From Allobosea sp. OK403 (GTDB taxonomy: Bacteria > Pseudomonadota > Alphaproteobacteria > Rhizobiales > Beijerinckiaceae), in the NCBI RefSeq assembly GCF_900113835.1, contig NZ_FOQV01000004.1, positions 326,001 to 390,000 on the forward strand: a stretch of DNA of 64,000 nucleotides. Direction: 5' to 3'. Made by a program: the position numbers and the translations under genes. The first letter of the stretch is position 1; every line of letters starts with the position of its first letter. The notes below the pieces were generated by a model. The model was not told the DNA's origin and did no database searches. It was given only the letters and a program-made list of their open reading frames with translations. Below, in pieces: positions 26,848-35,280 of this stretch.

Positions 26848-27386
26848 GCGGCGGCGCGGGTCCGCGGTTCGATCCCGTCCGCATTCTCACCCACTGCGGT
26901 GCGATTGCGCTCGCCGTGATGCTGTTCTGGACGATGCTCGACATCGGCGGGCGGCTCGCCTTCAACACGCCGATCCACGGCACGCTCGATCTCGTCGAGG
27001 TCACGCTGGTGCTCGTCGCCTTCCTTGCCCTGCCGGAGTGCTTCCGGCGCGACGAGCAGATCAAGGTCGATGTCTTCGACGCCATGCTCAGCCCGCGCCG
27101 ACTCGGGTTCCTGATCCTGATCGGCGAGGTTGCGACGCTAGCTTTCCTCAGTCTCTTGGCCGCCACCCTTTTGCAGCCGCTGGCCGACGCCTATCGCTTC
27201 GGCGACCAGAAGCCCGATCTTCCGGTGCCTATCTGGACCTTGCTGCTGGCGATCGAAGTTGCCCTCGTCGTGTCCATGCTCGTCGTCCTGCGCCGGGTCG
27301 GCTCTCAGCTGAAGGCCGCCCTGTGGCAGCCAGGCAAAGAGACGCAGCCCCATGCCCTCCATCGCCATGAGGAGGCTACCCCATGA
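26844..27386 (+). CDS. dctQ: TRAP transporter small permease, DctQ family
   Basis: Small membrane subunit of 180 residues with four hydrophobic helices (about 14-35, 50-65, 90-115, 130-150), as usual for DctQ. ALPECFRRDEQIKVDVF matches the conserved loop after helix two. Start and stop both overlap neighbours by four bases (ATGA), so dctP, dctQ and dctM are translationally coupled. Confidence 0.87.
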   Translation: MSGGAGPRFDPVRILTHCGAIALAVMLFWTMLDIGGRLAFNTPIHGTLDLVEVTLVLVAFLALPECFRRDEQIKVDVFDAMLSPRRLGFLILIGEVATLAFLSLLAATLLQPLADAYRFGDQKPDLPVPIWTLLLAIEVALVVSMLVVLRRVGSQLKAALWQPGKETQPHALHRHEEATP

Positions 27387-28690
27387 GCGCGACCTCCATC
27401 GGCCTGATCGGCATGGCGACGCTGGTCGGCATGATCCTCGCCCGCATACCCGTCGCCGTGGCGCTCGGCCTCGTCGGCTTCGTCGGCTACGCTGCTATCG
27501 ATGGTTTCGCCAAGGCGCGGCTTGTCTTCGGGGCGGTGCCGCTCGAATTGTCTTCGGCCTATGCGCTTTCCGTGCTGCCGCTGTTCACGCTGATGGGGAC
27601 GCTCGCAACCATGGCCGGCCTCTCCGGCGACCTCTTCCGCGCAAGCAACGCCGTCTTCGCCGGCATGCGCGGCTCGCTCGCGATGGCGGCGGTCGGCGCC
27701 TCGGCGGCCTTCGGTGCGGTCTGCGGCTCGTCGCTGGCGACGGCCGCGACGATGAGCCGGATCTCGATCCCGCAAATGCTGAAGGCGGGCTATTCGCCGG
27801 CGCTGGCCGCCGGTGTCGTCGCGGCCGGTGGGACGCTCGGCATCCTGATTCCGCCTTCGCTGATCCTGATGATCTACGGCATCATCGCGCAGCTCTCGAT
27901 CATCAAGCTGTTCGCAGCCGCCCTGATTCCCGGCCTCGTTCTGACCGCGCTCTATCTCGCCACCGTCGCGTTCTGGGTGTGGCTCAGGCCGGAGGCGGCG
28001 CCGAAGCTGCCGACGGAGGGGCGGGCTCAGTCGTTCCGCCTCGTGCTTTCGATCTGGGACGTCGTCCTGCTGTTCGCGGTCACCTTCGGCGGCATCTATC
28101 TCGGCTGGTTCAGCCCGACGGAGGCCGCCGCGGTCGGCGCCTTCGGCGCGCTTCTGCTCGGGCTCCTGCGGCGCGGCTTCAAGCGCGGCGACGTCAGCAC
28201 CGCCTTCACCGAGACGACGCGGATCACCGCCAATCTCGTCCTGATCGTGCTGGGATCGACGATCTTCTCCTATTTCGTCGTTCAGACCGGCATGGCCCAG
28301 TCCGTGGTCCGGAGCATCGATGCGGTCGGGCTGCCGCCGCTCGCGGTCATGCTGCTGCTCGTCGCCTTCTACGTCTTCCTCGGCTGCTTCCTCGAAGGGA
28401 TCGGCATGGTGCTGGTGACGGTGCCGGTGCTGCTGCCGCTCGTGCTCTCGACGGGCTACGACCCGATCTGGTTCGGCGTCTTGCTGGTGATCGTCGTCGA
28501 GATCGGCCTGATCCATCCGCCAGTGGGGATGAACCTCTTCGTCATCCGCTCGCAGGCGCCGCAGATCAGCCTGGGAGCGATGTATCGCGGCGTCTTGCCG
28601 TTCCTGGTCGCCCCATTTGTGCTGATCGCGCTGCTGCTTGCCTGGCCCGAACTCGCGCTTTGGCTTCCGCGCCATCTCACAGGAATATGA
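27383..28690 (+). CDS. dctM: TRAP transporter large permease, DctM family
   Basis: Twelve-helix transport subunit of 435 residues, the expected length. Conserved DctM segments are seen: PLFTLMGTLA, GSSLATAATM, GYSPALAAGVVAAGGTLGIL followed by IPPSLILMIYG, and GLIHPPVGMNLFV near the end. It completes the importer and ends the operon; a composite repeat follows about 215 bp later. Confidence 0.93.
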   Translation: MSATSIGLIGMATLVGMILARIPVAVALGLVGFVGYAAIDGFAKARLVFGAVPLELSSAYALSVLPLFTLMGTLATMAGLSGDLFRASNAVFAGMRGSLAMAAVGASAAFGAVCGSSLATAATMSRISIPQMLKAGYSPALAAGVVAAGGTLGILIPPSLILMIYGIIAQLSIIKLFAAALIPGLVLTALYLATVAFWVWLRPEAAPKLPTEGRAQSFRLVLSIWDVVLLFAVTFGGIYLGWFSPTEAAAVGAFGALLLGLLRRGFKRGDVSTAFTETTRITANLVLIVLGSTIFSYFVVQTGMAQSVVRSIDAVGLPPLAVMLLLVAFYVFLGCFLEGIGMVLVTVPVLLPLVLSTGYDPIWFGVLLVIVVEIGLIHPPVGMNLFVIRSQAPQISLGAMYRGVLPFLVAPFVLIALLLAWPELALWLPRHLTGI

Positions 28691-28904
28691 CGACACCGCT
28701 GCCCCACTTTCTGACATTGGGCCGCCTCTCCAAGCGGACCAGGGCAACCCTTCTCAGCCAAATCGAAGGAGGCTCTTGTCAGCCCGGCTTGATACCAGCC
28801 TCTTCAACGACGCAGTTGGCGCGCTGGGCTTCACCTTCGATGAACCGCGCGGCTGCGTGAAGCCCAGGATGACGGCGTGGTTCCGAGCCAGAACAACAGG
28901 CGCT

Positions 28905-29029
28905 AGAGCAGGATGCGAAAAAGTGGGAACCGGTTTTTCGCATTGATCCTGCTCTAACTCCTAGATGAGAGACGGATTCAGATTTCAGACGGAGACACTT
29001 TGTGACTCCGTCTGAAATCATCCGGCTCT
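28905..29029. repeat. Composite repeat: family A palindrome plus long hairpin, copy 2
   Basis: Same plan as the copy at 14589: AGAGCAGGATGC, core GTGGGAACCGGTTTTTC, GATCCTGCTCT, linker GATGAGAGACGGATTCAG, then a 17-bp stem (ATTTCAGACGGAGACAC / GTGACTCCGTCTGAAAT, one mismatch) and ATCATCCGGCTCT. Compared with the first copy three stem pairs are changed on both sides so that pairing is kept. The 215 bp before it, after dctM, hold nothing recognised. Confidence 0.8.
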
Positions 29030-29058
29030 AGCCGCGAGGCGGGCGAAAGCCCGCCCCT

Positions 29059-32000
29059 TCACTCCGCCGCCAGTCGCGGCGGCGGCAGCTTGGCCATCGC
29101 CTTGGCGCTCGCTTCGCCCGGCGTCGCGTGTTCGTCGATGCTCTCCCAGGCGCTCTCATCCTCAGGCTTGCTGAAGAAGCGGCTGAAGGACCAGGAGGTC
29201 AGGCGCGAGAGGTCGTCCATCACCGCATAGAAGGACGGCACGAAGACGAGCGAGAGCACGGTCGAGACGATCAGGCCGCCGATCACTGCGATCGCCATCG
29301 GCGCGCGGAATTCGCCGCCGTCGCCGACGCCATAGGCCGAGGGCATCATGCCCGCCGCCATCGCAATCGTCGTCATCACGATCGGCCGGGCGCGCTTGCG
29401 GCCGGCCTCCAGTAGCGCGGTGCGACGGTCCTTGCCGCGTGCCATCTCCTCGACCGCGAAATCGACCAGCATGATCGCGTTCTTGGTGACGATGCCCATC
29501 AGCATAAGCAGGCCGATATAGACCGGCATCGAGACCGGCTTGTCGGTGGCGAGCAGGGCGATGACCACGCCGCCGAAGGAGAGCGGCAGCGAGAGCAGGA
29601 TCGTGATCGGCTGGAAGACCGAGCCGAAGAGCAGGATCAGCACCGCCAGCACCAGCATCAGGCCGGTTGTCATCGCGGTGATGAAGCCCTGCACCACCTC
29701 GCCCTGGATCTCGGCGTCGCCGGTCGTAGCGATGCGCACGCCCGCGGGCAGGCCGACCTCCTTGACGATCTCCAGGAAGGTGTCCTGCGCCGTGCCGAGC
29801 TCGAAGCCGCGCTTGAGATCGGCGCCGATCGCGGCCCGGCGGACGCGGTCATAGCGGTCGATCGAGCTCGGCCCCTCGCCGAAGCCGATCTCGGCCACCG
29901 CCGTCAGCGGGATCGAGACGCCATTTGCATTGGTGACGCGCAGGGCCGCGATGTTGCGGATATCGGCGCGGGCGGCTTCGTCGAGCTGGACGCGGATCGG
30001 CACCAAACGGTCGCCGGCGTTGAACTTGGCGAGATTGGCCCCGACATCGCCGATGGTGGCGACGCGCACCGCCTCCGAGATCGATTCCGGGGTGACCCCG
30101 AGATTGGCGGCCTGTTCGAGCTTGGGCGTGACGCGCAGTTCCGGCCGGCTGAGCGAGCCCGAGGTCGCGACATTGAGATAGCCGTCGATCTTGCGCATCC
30201 GGCTTTCGATCCGCGCCACCGCCTCATTGAGCGCCGCCCCGTCCTTGGACAGGATCGAGAAGGCCATCTCGCGCTCGCCGCGCTCATTGACATACCAGGC
30301 GCGGGTGTCGGGCACGCCGGCGAGTTTCTGGGCGATGACGACCTTGAGGTCCTTCTGGCGCGCCTTGCGCTCGGCCTTGGGCAGGAGCTTGATCGTCACG
30401 GCGGCGCGGCGGACCTCGCGCTGGCCGGTCGGCGAGGAGCCGCCGAGCACGAAGACCTGCGTCACCTCGGGAATCGTGCGCAGGCGGTCGACGATCAGGT
30501 CGGTCGCGACGCGGGTATCCTCCAGCGTCGAGCCCGGCGGCAGTTCGACGCTGGCGACCACACGCGAGGTGTCCTCGTCGGGAATGAAGCCGGTCGGCAG
30601 CAGCGACGTCGCCTGGATCGAGGCGAACAGGAAGCCAAAGCCGATCAGCAGCGTGACATAGGCCATGTTGACCGGCAGCTTACGCCAGCGGCCCGAACCA
30701 TCGAAGCGCGGCAGCAGCGGAACTTCGCGCCGCGCCAGCGTGCCGCGCAGCAGGCCGACATAGGTCCCCATCACGATGCCGTCCTTGGCGTCGACATGCT
30801 TCACCGGCTTCATCAGATAGGCCGCCATCATCGGCGTGATCAGCCGCGCGACCAGCAGCGAGAACAGCACCGCGACCGCGACGGTGAGGCCGAACTGGCG
30901 GAAATACTGGCCGGCCACGCCGCCCATGAACGAGACCGGCGCGAAGATCGCCACGATCGTCAGCGTGATCGCGATGACGGCGAGCCCGATCTCGTCGGCC
31001 GCCTCCATCGCGGCGCGGTAGGGCGATTTGCCCATCTTCATATGCCGGACGATGTTCTCGATCTCGACGATGGCGTCATCGACCAGGATGCCGGTGACCA
31101 GCGTGATGCCGAGCAGGCTGACGAGGTTGAGCGAAAAGCCCATCAGCTCCATCGCCCAGAAGGTCGGGATGGCCGAGAGCGGCAGCGCGATCGCCGTGAT
31201 CAGCGTGGCGCGCCAGTTGCGCAGGAACAGGAAGACGACGAGCACGGCCAGCGCCGCGCCCTCGATCAGCGTCTCCATCGCCGCCTTGTAGTTGCCGTAG
31301 GTATAGGCGACGGCGTCGTCGATCGGTTTGATCACGATGTCGGGGTAGCGCTTGTTGAGCTCGGCGATGCGCGCCGCGACGACATCCTTGACCGATAATT
31401 CGCTCGAACCCTTCGAGCGGAACACCGCAAAGGAGACGACCGGCACCTTGTCGAGCCGGCCGAAGGAGCGCGGCTCGGAATTCGAATCCTCGACGCGGCC
31501 AAGCTCCTTCAACCGCACCTCGCGGCCGCCTGTCAGCGTGATCTTGGATTCGGCGAGCTCCGCCACGGTGCGCGCGCTGGCGAGCGTGCGGATCGCCTGC
31601 TCCTGACCGCCGACCTCGCCGCGCCCGCCGGCGAGGTCGACATTGGTGGCGCGGATCTGGCGGTTGACCTCGCCTGCCGTGGTGCCCAGCGCCAGCAAGC
31701 GGTCGGGATCGAGCGAGATGCGGATCTCGCGATCGACGCCGCCGAAGCGATCGATCCGGCCGACGCCCTTGAGGCCCTGCAATTCACGCGCGACGACATC
31801 GTCGACATGCCAGGAGATCTGCTCCAGCGTCATGCCGGGCGACGAAGCGCCGAAGGTCATGATCGACTGGCCCTCGACATCGATGCGCTGGATAATCGGC
31901 TCGTCGATGGTGCGCGGCAGGTCGGCCCTGATCTTGGCGATGGCGTCCTTGACGTCGTTGACGGCGCGGTCGGTGTTGGTTTCGAGCCGGAACTCGATCA

Positions 32001-32280
32001 CCGAAACCGAGGAGCCGTCGGTCAGCGTCGACATCACATGCTTGACGCCGGTGATGTTGGCGACCGCGTCCTCGACACGCTTGCTGACCTGGCTCTCCAG
32101 TTCGGCAGGCGCGGCGCCCGACTGGGTCACCGTGACCGAGACCAGCGGCACGTCGATATTGGGAAAGCGCGTCACCGGCAGCTTCGAGAAGGAGAGCAGC
32201 CCGAGCACGCAGAGCACGACGAAGAGCAGGATCGCGGGAACCGGCTTTCGGATCGACCAGGCGGAGAAATTGATGTTCAC
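29059..32280 (-). CDS. RND multidrug efflux permease (AcrB/MexB-like, HAE1 family)
   Basis: Inner-membrane proton-driven pump of 1073 residues. The chosen start is GTG at 32280 with GGAG nine bases upstream, giving the typical NINFSAWSIRKPV N-terminus; the open frame upstream belongs to no protein. Twelve helices in two repeats with large periplasmic loops are evident. The proton-relay aspartate pair of helix 4 is in GILVDDAIVEIENIV, and the helix 10 lysine region is likely near GIVTKNAIMLVDF. It lies 19 bp after the adaptor gene. No outer-membrane TolC gene is linked, so a shared one is presumably used. Substrates are unknown. Confidence 0.93.
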   Translation of the reverse strand: MNINFSAWSIRKPVPAILLFVVLCVLGLLSFSKLPVTRFPNIDVPLVSVTVTQSGAAPAELESQVSKRVEDAVANITGVKHVMSTLTDGSSVSVIEFRLETNTDRAVNDVKDAIAKIRADLPRTIDEPIIQRIDVEGQSIMTFGASSPGMTLEQISWHVDDVVARELQGLKGVGRIDRFGGVDREIRISLDPDRLLALGTTAGEVNRQIRATNVDLAGGRGEVGGQEQAIRTLASARTVAELAESKITLTGGREVRLKELGRVEDSNSEPRSFGRLDKVPVVSFAVFRSKGSSELSVKDVVAARIAELNKRYPDIVIKPIDDAVAYTYGNYKAAMETLIEGAALAVLVVFLFLRNWRATLITAIALPLSAIPTFWAMELMGFSLNLVSLLGITLVTGILVDDAIVEIENIVRHMKMGKSPYRAAMEAADEIGLAVIAITLTIVAIFAPVSFMGGVAGQYFRQFGLTVAVAVLFSLLVARLITPMMAAYLMKPVKHVDAKDGIVMGTYVGLLRGTLARREVPLLPRFDGSGRWRKLPVNMAYVTLLIGFGFLFASIQATSLLPTGFIPDEDTSRVVASVELPPGSTLEDTRVATDLIVDRLRTIPEVTQVFVLGGSSPTGQREVRRAAVTIKLLPKAERKARQKDLKVVIAQKLAGVPDTRAWYVNERGEREMAFSILSKDGAALNEAVARIESRMRKIDGYLNVATSGSLSRPELRVTPKLEQAANLGVTPESISEAVRVATIGDVGANLAKFNAGDRLVPIRVQLDEAARADIRNIAALRVTNANGVSIPLTAVAEIGFGEGPSSIDRYDRVRRAAIGADLKRGFELGTAQDTFLEIVKEVGLPAGVRIATTGDAEIQGEVVQGFITAMTTGLMLVLAVLILLFGSVFQPITILLSLPLSFGGVVIALLATDKPVSMPVYIGLLMLMGIVTKNAIMLVDFAVEEMARGKDRRTALLEAGRKRARPIVMTTIAMAAGMMPSAYGVGDGGEFRAPMAIAVIGGLIVSTVLSLVFVPSFYAVMDDLSRLTSWSFSRFFSKPEDESAWESIDEHATPGEASAKAMAKLPPPRLAAE

Positions 32281-32299
32281 GGGAATGTGCTCCTGCCCG

Positions 32300-33529
32300 T
32301 CAGTTCGTCGCGACCGGCGTAATGACGTCGCCGTCACGCACGAAGGTGCCGGCCCGCGCCACGACGCTCTCGCCGTCGGCAATGCCGGAGACGATCTCGG
32401 CGCGGCCATCGCCGGCCAGGCCGAGCTGGACCTTCTTGGTCGTCACCTTGCCGTCGCTGACGCTCTGCACCGTCGCGCCCGAGCGGGCATAGGTGATCGC
32501 CGACAAGGGCAGCGTCACCGCGTTCTTGCGGCCGGTCTCGATCAAACCGCGCGCGAAGGAGCCGATCGCGACCGGCGGATTGCCTTTGAGCGCGACGCGC
32601 ACACGGCCGAGCCGCGACTGCTTGTCGACCTCGGGCGCGATCAAACGGATCTCGCCCGCCAGGGCCACGCTCGCGCCCGCCGGCGTCACCGCCACCGGCT
32701 GGCCAAGCTTGAGGCCCGGCAATTCGACCTCGGCGACATCCGCTTGAAGCTCGATCGCGCCATCGGCGATGATGCGGAACAGCGGGTCGGCCGCGGCCAT
32801 CGCCACCATCGCGCCGAGCCTTGCATAACGCTTGCTGATGATGCCCGCCGTCGGCGCCCTGATCTCGGTGCGGCCCAGCTTGACCTCGATGTCGCGCCCC
32901 TGGGCCTTCGCCAGCGCGAGATCGGCGGTCGAGATCGCCAGCGCCTGCCGCGACGAATTCAGTTTGGCCTCGCCTGCGCGGGCGGCGGCGTCGCGTTGAT
33001 CATAGGTTTCGTTCGAGACGTTGCCGGTGCTGCGCAGCGCCTTGGTCCGGTCGAAATTGTTGTTGGCGGCGACGAGATTGGCCTGCGCCTCGACGATCTG
33101 GGCGTTGGACTGGGCGATGGCCGCCTCGGCACGGGCGATCTGCGCGTCGTTCTGGGCCTTCTGCACCTCGAGCGTCACCCGCGAGAGCCGCGCCAGCACC
33201 TGGCCGGCCGCGACCTTGTCGCCTTCCTCGGCCACCAACTCGACGACCTGCACGCCGTCGAGTTCCGGCGAGACCAGAACCTCGTCGCGTGCGATCATCG
33301 AGCCGGACACGACGACGCTCTGGACGATCTCGCTGGTCTTCGCCTTGGTGATCGTAACGGATGGCCCCGCGCCAGGCGCCGGCTGAGCCGAAGTCTGCGC
33401 CTGTGCCTGCGCCTGCAGCGGCGCAGCCAAGCCAAGAGCGAGCGCCAGCAGCGAAACGGAGAGAAGACGGGACATTCGGCACACTTTCGCAGCGGAAACG
33501 GGTTTGATCATGGCGGAGGCGACGGTCAT
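32300..33529 (-). CDS. RND efflux membrane-fusion (periplasmic adaptor) protein
   Basis: Adaptor of 409 residues linking the RND pump to an outer-membrane channel. The ATG at 33529 overlaps the TetR gene stop (ATGA). The N-terminus contains a signal segment MSRLLSVSLLALALGLAAPLQA preceded by 18 residues, so the ATG at 33475 is a possible alternative start. Lipoyl halves (VAEEGDKVAAGQVLARL and EIRAPTAGIISK) flank an alpha-helical hairpin rich in Ala and Gln (about residues 125-200), followed by the beta-barrel domain. Helical hairpin length fits Gram-negative HlyD/AcrA adaptors. Confidence 0.88.
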   Translation of the reverse strand: MTVASAMIKPVSAAKVCRMSRLLSVSLLALALGLAAPLQAQAQAQTSAQPAPGAGPSVTITKAKTSEIVQSVVVSGSMIARDEVLVSPELDGVQVVELVAEEGDKVAAGQVLARLSRVTLEVQKAQNDAQIARAEAAIAQSNAQIVEAQANLVAANNNFDRTKALRSTGNVSNETYDQRDAAARAGEAKLNSSRQALAISTADLALAKAQGRDIEVKLGRTEIRAPTAGIISKRYARLGAMVAMAAADPLFRIIADGAIELQADVAEVELPGLKLGQPVAVTPAGASVALAGEIRLIAPEVDKQSRLGRVRVALKGNPPVAIGSFARGLIETGRKNAVTLPLSAITYARSGATVQSVSDGKVTTKKVQLGLAGDGRAEIVSGIADGESVVARAGTFVRDGDVITPVATN

Positions 33530-34164
33530 GGCCTGGCCTCGTCCGGCTCGGGCAGCAGCAGCACCTGCGCCAGCCCGCGCATGGCGGCAAACAGGGTCTC
33601 CGCCCCCGCAGCAGCGTCGAATTGCGGATCGACCGCGCGCCGGCAGAAGAAGCCGTCGGCCATCATGAAGATCGCCTGAAGGAAGCGGGCATCGTCGAGA
33701 TTGGCTGGCAGTTCGCCGCTCGCCTTGGCGCCAGCGATGGCGGCGACGAGCCCGCCGATCACCGTCTCGTCGATATCGGCGCACATGCTGGCCATCGCCG
33801 GATTGCGCGCGGCTTCGGCCCAGATCTGCAGGGCGATGACCGCCTTCTCGCGCGGCTTCTGGGTCATATGGCGCCGGCCGAGCGCCTCGAGCTGGTCGAG
33901 CACCGCGCCCCTGGCCGGGTCGAGATCGGTGAAGTCGGCTGCGATCTGGGCTCGATCGCGCTCGGCCATGCCGGCGATGATCGCGTCCTTGGAGGCGAAA
34001 TAGCGATAGAGATTGCCTGGGCTCATCCCGGCCTCGACCGCGACGTCATGCATCGTCGCGGCATGGAAGCCAGCGCGCGCAAAAACGCTCTCGGCAGCGT
34101 CGAGAATACGGATATGGCGCTCCGAGAGAGCACCAATCGGGGGCGGGGCAGCGATTGATGTCAC
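33526..34164 (-). CDS. TetR-family repressor of the RND efflux operon
   Basis: 212 residues, first gene of the efflux operon. The N-terminal TetR helix-turn-helix is clear: RILDAAESVFARAGFHAATMHDVAVEAGMSPGNLYRYFASKDAI is the canonical order of helices 1-4 (quoted in parts: AAESVFARAGF, MHDVAVEAGMS, NLYRYFASKD). The start is GTG at 34164. A perfect 22-bp palindrome at 34180-34201 lies immediately upstream, the expected operator, so the operon is probably self-repressed and opened by a pump substrate. The C-terminal ligand domain is not diagnostic. Confidence 0.88.
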   Translation of the reverse strand: MTSIAAPPPIGALSERHIRILDAAESVFARAGFHAATMHDVAVEAGMSPGNLYRYFASKDAIIAGMAERDRAQIAADFTDLDPARGAVLDQLEALGRRHMTQKPREKAVIALQIWAEAARNPAMASMCADIDETVIGGLVAAIAGAKASGELPANLDDARFLQAIFMMADGFFCRRAVDPQFDAAAGAETLFAAMRGLAQVLLLPEPDEARP

Positions 34165-34179
34165 GGTATGTCGATCAAA

Positions 34180-34201
34180 TGAGAATGAACGTTCATTCTC
34201 A
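34180..34201. promoter_or_regulatory. Palindromic operator upstream of the TetR/RND operon
   Basis: Perfect dyad with central 20 bases GAGAATGAACGTTCATTCTC plus one matching base on each side. It begins 16 bp upstream of the TetR GTG. The half-site GAATGAACGTTCATTC with sequence TGAACGTTCA is the usual form for TetR proteins that control RND pumps. Confidence 0.75.
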
Positions 34202-34408
34202 ATTGCCTAAGGGCACCCGCAATGTCAAGCCCATTTACATTGACGGCGACGACCGGCCGGCGTCATGCCCTGATCGCCACCGTCCCATGCCGGACATGGC
34301 TTACAATTTGCTTGCCTCGTCCCGATTGGAACCGCATTCTCCGGATATGGCATGGCAGTGCGCATATCTTCCTTCTCTGACCGCGCGCCAGCGACCGAAA
34401 ACCTCGCG

Positions 34409-35212
34409 ATGAACGATCAGTCCCTTCGTTTCCGTGCCGCCCGCCCCACACGCTCGCCGCTCGCAGCCCGGCGCACCCTGCCGGCTCCCAAACCGGTCCT
34501 CATCGTGCTGCACCAGGAGCATTCGACGCCTGGTCGCGTCGGCCGCCTGTTGCAGGCGCGCGGCCATGCGCTCGACATCCGCAAGCCGCGCTATGGCGAC
34601 CCGCTGCCCGCAACAATGCGCGGCCATGCCGGCGCAGTGATTTTTGGCGGGCCGATGGGGGCCAATGATTCCGACGATTTCATCAAGACCGAGATCGACT
34701 GGATCGGCACCTGCCTGAAGGAGGATGCGCCCTTCCTCGGCATCTGCCTCGGCGCCCAGATGATGGCGCGCCATCTCGGGGCCAGGGTCTATACCCATGG
34801 CGAGGGCCGCGCCGAAGTGGGCTATTATCGGCTCGACCAGACGCAGGCCGGGCACTGCCATGCGAATGAGGCCGGCTTCGCCTGGCCTGGAACCGTCTAT
34901 CAATGGCACCGTGACGGCTTCGATTGTCCCAGCGGCGCCGAATGCCTCGCCACCGGCGGCGATTTTCCGGTTCAGGCGATCCGGGCCGGGAGCAAGGTCT
35001 ACGGCATCCAATTCCACCCCGAGGTCACCCCGGCGATGATGTGCCGCTGGTCGATCCGCGGCCATGAGCGCACGCTGATGCCCGGCGCGCAATTGCGCCA
35101 TCTGCATCTCGAAGGCTGGTATCAGTACGACCCCGCCATCCGGGCCTGGCTCGACGGCTTCCTCGACCATTGGCTGAAACAGCCTGCAGAGACGGCGCCA
35201 ATCCTGTCATGA
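34409..35212 (+). CDS. Class I glutamine amidotransferase-like protein
   Basis: GATase1-fold protein of 267 residues from the ATG at 34409; an in-frame ATG at 34352 would add 19. The triad is visible: nucleophile Cys in LGICLGAQM, then His and Glu in QFHPEVTP. It is a free-standing GMP-synthase-type glutaminase domain (VIFGGPMGANDSDDF before the nucleophile), without a synthetase part. Such proteins hydrolyse glutamine or gamma-glutamyl compounds. The next gene encodes a DadA-like dehydrogenase, reached through a 20-bp tandem repeat, so a role in amine or amino-acid breakdown is possible. Confidence 0.83.
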   Translation: MNDQSLRFRAARPTRSPLAARRTLPAPKPVLIVLHQEHSTPGRVGRLLQARGHALDIRKPRYGDPLPATMRGHAGAVIFGGPMGANDSDDFIKTEIDWIGTCLKEDAPFLGICLGAQMMARHLGARVYTHGEGRAEVGYYRLDQTQAGHCHANEAGFAWPGTVYQWHRDGFDCPSGAECLATGGDFPVQAIRAGSKVYGIQFHPEVTPAMMCRWSIRGHERTLMPGAQLRHLHLEGWYQYDPAIRAWLDGFLDHWLKQPAETAPILS

Positions 35213-35280
35213 ACCGCCGGATCCTGTCGTGAAACGCCAAATCCTGTCATGAATCGCCGGATTCTATCGTGAATCGCAAT
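35201..35280. repeat. Four-copy 20-bp tandem repeat spanning a stop and a start codon
   Basis: Units at 35201, 35221, 35241 and 35261 read ATCCTGTCATGAACCGCCGG and close variants (ATCCTGTCGTGAAACGCCAA, ATCCTGTCATGAATCGCCGG, ATTCTATCGTGAATCGCAAT). The amidotransferase stop TGA lies in unit 1 and the dehydrogenase start GTG in unit 4; every unit contains ATGA or GTGA. Confidence 0.92.

Noticed and set aside
35201..35280. CRISPR-like array
   Set aside because: The units are 20 bp and directly contiguous with no spacers, so this is a simple tandem repeat.
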